Part shown: piece after piece, positions 19,870-22,190 of the stretch
Layout of the letters: each line of letters opens with the position of its first letter
Numbering within the stretch: position 1 is the stretch's first letter
From: a virus
Length of the DNA: 22,190 bases
Strand: one strand, 5' to 3'
Virus record (IMG/VR): IMGVR_UViG_3300046003_001748
Coordinates: 1-22,190 of that record
Program-made: the position numbers and the translations under genes
The notes under the pieces: generated by a model
Told to the model about the DNA's origin: nothing
Database searches by the model: none
The model's input: only the letters and a program-made list of their open reading frames with translations

Positions 19870-19960
19870 GCCAGCGAGACTGGGTAGTCAGAGAGGTCTT
19901 ATACACCTTTTAGCGCCAGATTAGCGTTCTTGAGAGAGTTCGAGTCTCTCCGCTGGTACC
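19870..19960 (+). tRNA. Odd tRNA-like gene, anticodon position TAT (Ile?)
   Basis: Acceptor GCCAGCG/CGCTGGT and T-arm GAGAG-TTCGAGT-CTCTC are sound. The anticodon arm is overlong (7 pairs, GAGAGGT/ACCTTTT) with loop CTTATAC. A variable region of over 20 bases contains a direct repeat (TTAGCG twice) and no hairpin. The D arm can close as GACT-GGGT-AGTC. No full CCA is encoded: after discriminator A comes CC and then the first G of the next tRNA. Confidence 0.65.
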
Positions 19961-20035
19961 GGTAATGTAGCATAATGGTAGTGCACCGCCTTCATACGGC
20001 GCAAGGTGTAAGTTCGACTCTTACCATTACCACCA
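19961..20035 (+). tRNA. tRNA-Met(CAT)
   Basis: Acceptor GGTAATG/CATTACC, anticodon loop TTCATAC, encoded ACCA. Begins directly after the preceding element. Could also be an Ile2 tRNA (lysidine-modified CAT). Confidence 0.9.
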
Positions 20036-20048
20036 TATATAATAATAT

Positions 20049-20126
20049 CCGCCCGTAGCTCAATTGGATTAGAGCACTTGGCTACGAACCAAGAGGTTAG
20101 GGATTCGAATTCTCTCGGGCGGTCCA
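20049..20126 (+). tRNA. tRNA-Arg(ACG)
   Basis: Perfect acceptor CCGCCCG/CGGGCGG, anticodon loop CTACGAA, encoded CCA. Full CGN reading needs host A34-to-inosine editing by TadA. Confidence 0.95.
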
Positions 20127-20146
20127 ACTTTACAGGAGTGTGCAAA

Positions 20147-20326
20147 ATGTCAGGAAAAGGCAGTAAACAGCGTCCAACAAATTTAGAAGAATTTCATGCT
20201 AATTATGACGCAATCTTTAAACAAGAAGATAAAACAGAACAAGTTCTTACAGAAGTTGTAAGATTTAATGAAGATAATAACTTATATGAAGTAGATCAAT
20301 TGCCGAAAAATTTGATCAATGAATGA
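20147..20326 (+). CDS. Small conserved-looking phage protein (59 aa)
   Basis: 59 residues starting MSGKGSKQRPTNLEEFHANY, followed by DAIFKQEDK and an acidic tail. The ATG at 20147 has an AGGAG site 8 bases upstream; the frame is open further 5' only because it runs through tRNA-Arg. The GSKQRPTxxxxFxxNYDAIF pattern is one I recall in short proteins of many unrelated phages, where function is unknown. The stop TGA is immediately followed by the first base of tRNA-Trp, so coding and tRNA sequence abut with no spacer. Confidence 0.85.
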   Translation: MSGKGSKQRPTNLEEFHANYDAIFKQEDKTEQVLTEVVRFNEDNNLYEVDQLPKNLINE

Positions 20327-20400
20327 TTCTCCCTAGTGTAATGGCAGCACGACGGTCTCCAAAACCGTTAGTAAGAGTTCGAGTCTCTTGGGGGATGCCA
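20327..20400 (+). tRNA. tRNA-Trp(CCA)
   Basis: Anticodon arm ACGGT-CTCCAAA-ACCGT, T-arm AAGAG-TTCGAGT-CTCTT, discriminator G, encoded CCA. Base pair 1-72 is a T-T mismatch. Confidence 0.93.
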
Positions 20401-20402
20401 AT

Positions 20403-20478
20403 GCGGGTGAAGTGTTTTTGGCTACACGTCTGCCTTCCAAGCAGAAATAGACGAGTTCGACTCTCGCCTCCCGCTCCA
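20403..20478 (+). tRNA. tRNA-Gly(TCC)
   Basis: Acceptor GCGGGTG/CTCCCGC, anticodon arm CTGC-CTTCCAA-GCAG, discriminator T as in Gly, encoded CCA. Confidence 0.94.
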
Positions 20479-20490
20479 TTAAGGTGTATT

Positions 20491-20973
20491 ATGAGAAAAA
20501 TCAATATTGCAGAAGTAAAGTCTTTTATCCAAGCTCAGTCCCCCGAGACTAAAATCTATATCGGAGCAGACTCCGAACGATTAAAGCGTAATGGAAAATG
20601 GTATGCTGATTATACTCTTGCAATCGTAGTACACATCGATGGACGTCACGGTTGTAAGATATTTGGCGAGGTGCAAACCGAGCTAGACTATGACGCAAAA
20701 GCGGGGAGGCCTTCCATGCGTCTAATGAATGAAGTTTATAAAGTTGCAGAGTTGTACCACAAAATTGTGGATTGTATTGAGGATAAAGAAGTTGAAATCC
20801 ATTTGGATATTAACCCAGATATCAAACATAACAGTTCTATTGTGATTCAACAAGCAGTTGGTTATATCAAAGGTACTTGTAATGTTGTACCTATGGTTAA
20901 GCCGCAAGCATTTGCAGCAACGTATTGTGCTGATAGATTAAAAGAAATTTTAGCATACCAGCAAGCAGCTTAA
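20491..20973 (+). CDS. RNase H-like fold protein, YkuK/DUF458 type
   Basis: 160 residues. The pattern KIYIGADSE (Asp27), RLMNEVYK (Glu81), EIHLDINPD (Asp106) and AATYCADRL (Asp148) gives four acidic residues in the order of an RNase H-like active site, as in the YkuK (DUF458) family. No activity is established for that family as far as I know; nucleic-acid cleavage or RNA processing is a fair inference, and its place within a tRNA array is suggestive. The ATG at 20491 is right after tRNA-Gly, with AAGG upstream; the longer frame reads through tRNAs. The stop is 5 bases before tRNA-Thr. Confidence 0.85.
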   Translation: MRKINIAEVKSFIQAQSPETKIYIGADSERLKRNGKWYADYTLAIVVHIDGRHGCKIFGEVQTELDYDAKAGRPSMRLMNEVYKVAELYHKIVDCIEDKEVEIHLDINPDIKHNSSIVIQQAVGYIKGTCNVVPMVKPQAFAATYCADRLKEILAYQQAA

Positions 20974-20978
20974 GAGTT

Positions 20979-21053
20979 GCCCGATTAGCTCAGTGGTAGA
21001 GCAACCGCCTTGTAAGCGGTAGGTCGTCAGTTCGAATCCGACATTGGGCACCA
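20979..21053 (+). tRNA. tRNA-Thr(TGT)
   Basis: Acceptor GCCCGAT/ATTGGGC, anticodon arm ACCGC-CTTGTAA-GCGGT, encoded ACCA. Confidence 0.95.
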
Positions 21054-21063
21054 AAAATATTTT

Positions 21064-21071
21064 TATAAATA
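21064..21071 (+). promoter_or_regulatory. Possible late promoter octamer (first of pair)
   Basis: Exact TATAAATA just after tRNA-Thr; a second copy follows 30 bases on. Confidence 0.4.
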
Positions 21072-21093
21072 ACGAAAATTATAAGGCATAATG

Positions 21094-21101
21094 TATAAAT
21101 A
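21094..21101 (+). promoter_or_regulatory. Late promoter octamer before GNAT-like gene
   Basis: Exact TATAAATA about 47 bases upstream of the ATG at 21141, in a gap with no other function visible. Confidence 0.55.
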
Positions 21102-21140
21102 TGATTATAAGCCTATTCAATTTTCGCCGTGGACATAATC

Positions 21141-21572
21141 ATGCTATACAGACCATCGAGTTTATCTGATCCAATATTAAACATAATCAAGGACGACCCT
21201 GTTCGTCCCGAGATTCCTGTAGACTTTAGAATTAGCGAAAATAGAGAAATATTAATTTTAATGAAAGATGATAAGCCGCAAGCAGTTGTTTGTGTTGCTT
21301 ATATGGATGATATTCCCACATCTTGTTCTGAATTATTTAAAACTTCTACGGCACCATCTACTGTTATATTCTACACTATCTGGAGTTATTCTCCGGGTTC
21401 AGGGCGTGATCTTATATTCAAAGCAAGAAACGATATAGTTCAAAATAAACCACACATTAAACGGTTTGTTACTTTAAGTCCACCAACCGAAATGGCAAGA
21501 CGTTTTCATATTAAAAACGGAGCAACCGAATTTAGAAAGAATTTGGATACCGTAAACTACGAATATGCTTGA
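21141..21572 (+). CDS. GNAT acetyltransferase-like protein
   Basis: 143 residues from the ATG at 21141; a GTG at 21129 is an alternative and neither has a good ribosome site. The segments AVVCVAYMDDIP, VIFYTIWSYSPGSGRDLIFKARNDI and TLSPPTEMARRFHIKNGATEF follow the order beta4, beta5-loop-helix and the late strand of GNAT folds. PGSGRDL is at the usual acetyl-CoA pyrophosphate loop. I recall close relatives in T4-like cyanophages annotated as hypothetical or acetyltransferase. Substrate unknown. Late octamers upstream suggest late expression. Its end overlaps the next promoter. Confidence 0.75.
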   Translation: MLYRPSSLSDPILNIIKDDPVRPEIPVDFRISENREILILMKDDKPQAVVCVAYMDDIPTSCSELFKTSTAPSTVIFYTIWSYSPGSGRDLIFKARNDIVQNKPHIKRFVTLSPPTEMARRFHIKNGATEFRKNLDTVNYEYA

Positions 21573-21597
21573 CACAATATAAATAATCTGTTATAAT
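21569..21597 (+). promoter_or_regulatory. Consensus sigma70 promoter for mazG
   Basis: TTGACA (21569-21574), 17-base spacer, TATAAT (21592-21597), preceded by ATGC as in the other strong promoters here. Confidence 0.92.
21578..21585 (+). promoter_or_regulatory. Late octamer nested in the sigma70 spacer
   Basis: Exact TATAAATA inside the 17-base spacer of the mazG promoter, so both host-type and late polymerase could start transcription of the same gene a few bases apart. Confidence 0.45.
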
Positions 21598-21616
21598 ATG
21601 TTTTTAAGGTGACAAT

Positions 21617-21913
21617 ATGAGCGAACTTAATAAAGATCAAGCAGCAATTCTTCAGATTTTACAAGAAGAATGCGCAGAAGTAATTCAAGCAACATCGAAA
21701 GTATTTCGATTCGGATTGTTTGATACCCATCCAGATACCCCAAACAAAACAAATACACTCCATCTTGAAGAAGAATTAGGTGATGTTCTAGCAATGATTG
21801 ATTTACTAGATTCTCATAAAGTTATTTCTTATAGTAATGTAGTTCAGTTTAAACAAAGAAAATTCGATAAGCTACGCACTTGGTCTGAAATCAATGTAGA
21901 TTACAAGGGATAA
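21617..21913 (+). CDS. mazG: MazG-like nucleotide pyrophosphohydrolase
   Basis: 98 residues with the MazG metal-binding signature EECAEVIQ (Glu17, Glu18, Glu21) and LEEELGDVLAMIDLL (ExxD motif, about residues 51-66), an all-alpha NTP-PPase. Known family activity: hydrolysis of (d)NTPs to (d)NMP and pyrophosphate. Phage MazG proteins have been proposed to clean non-canonical nucleotides, or lower ppGpp, during infection. AAGGTGA ribosome site. It has a perfect sigma70 promoter with a nested late octamer. It is compact compared with double-domain bacterial MazG. Confidence 0.9.
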   Translation: MSELNKDQAAILQILQEECAEVIQATSKVFRFGLFDTHPDTPNKTNTLHLEEELGDVLAMIDLLDSHKVISYSNVVQFKQRKFDKLRTWSEINVDYKG

Positions 21914-21919
21914 ACAAAC

Positions 21920-22003
21920 GCGAGGGTGATGGAACGGTCTACATATCAGACTTAAAATCTGACGGCGCAAGCCTTGCGGGTTCGAATCCCGCCCCTCGTA
22001 CCA
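21920..22003 (+). tRNA. tRNA-Leu(TAA)
   Basis: Acceptor GCGAGGG/CCCTCGT, anticodon loop CTTAAAA, normal long variable arm (GGCGCAAGCC), encoded CCA. Confidence 0.95.
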
Positions 22004-22022
22004 TTTTTTTAATAGAAACAAC

Positions 22023-22099
<77 letters not shown>

Positions 22100-22115
22100 T
22101 TTAATAAAGGTAAAT

Positions 22116-22190
22116 ATGACAGCTAGATACACATCCCAAGCAGCAGTTGAAATGATTGGCAATCGATATGACTTGGTTCTTATTGCATCT
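22116..22190 (+). CDS. RNA polymerase omega subunit-like (RpoZ), 5' end only
   Basis: 25 codons before the window ends. MTARYTSQAAVEMIGNRYDL, then VLIAS, matches the start of bacterial omega ('...VxxAxxxIGNRFDLVLxAxxRA'), including the diagnostic IGNR(F/Y)DLVL segment. AAAGG lies 5 bases before the ATG. Omega helps assemble and stabilise the host RNA polymerase and takes part in the ppGpp response; a phage-encoded form could redirect host polymerase. The rest of the gene lies outside, so completeness is unknown. Confidence 0.78.
   Translation, partial: MTARYTSQAAVEMIGNRYDLVLIAS

Noticed and set aside
19921-20145. Minus-strand frame across tRNA-Met and tRNA-Arg
   Set aside because: Another antisense tRNA translation (REFESLTSW), no ribosome site.

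Overview
The window looks like part of a large, AT-rich, T4-like myovirus genome. The evidence is a family-B DNA polymerase of gp43 type, a UvsX recombinase, a gp41-type replicative helicase, T4-type late promoter octamers (TATAAATA) and a very large tRNA array. The PstS-type phosphate-binding protein, the signal peptides and the strong sigma70-type promoters point to a Gram-negative host, probably a proteobacterium. A freshwater host is an inference only.

Bases 1-5920 (minus strand) form one tightly packed late-type operon reading leftwards from a T4-late-like octamer at 6014-6021. In transcription order it encodes: a secreted Asn/Ser/Thr-rich repeat protein; a second secreted protein that overlaps it; a 27-residue hydrophobic peptide; a coiled-coil membrane protein; a 46-residue protein; a second coiled-coil/TM protein; a 49-residue TM protein; a class 3 lipase; and a DUF4337-type membrane protein cut by the window edge. 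Most of the junctions are start/stop overlaps or abutments.

Bases 5977-14364 (plus strand) are the replication and host-takeover block: DNA polymerase, PstS, a secreted staphylococcal-type nuclease, a glycosyltransferase-like protein, UvsX, a small hypothetical, gp41 helicase and a Trp-rich hypothetical. A perfect TTGACA-N17-TATAAT promoter starts it, and another lies inside the end of gene 41. From 14379 to 16035 come a late-promoter-driven zincin-like protein, a small membrane protein, a terminator fused to a promoter, an apparently leaderless SWIM-finger gene and a Lys/Ala-rich protein.

Bases 16285-22190 hold 24 convincing or near-convincing tRNA genes, one clearly odd tRNA-like gene and one decayed tRNA-like element. 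The tRNAs cover every amino acid except Phe. Small genes lie between them: an Hc1-like protein, a GroES-like co-chaperonin, a 46-residue basic protein ending inside a tRNA, a possible DUF6065-like protein, a 59-residue protein, a YkuK-type RNase H fold protein, a GNAT-like protein, MazG, and the start of an RNA polymerase omega homologue.

The most interesting feature is about 560 bases (16680-17253) of non-coding, hairpin-rich sequence. It has its own consensus promoter and carries tRNA-Asp in its middle. It is a candidate large structured phage RNA, possibly GOLLD-like.
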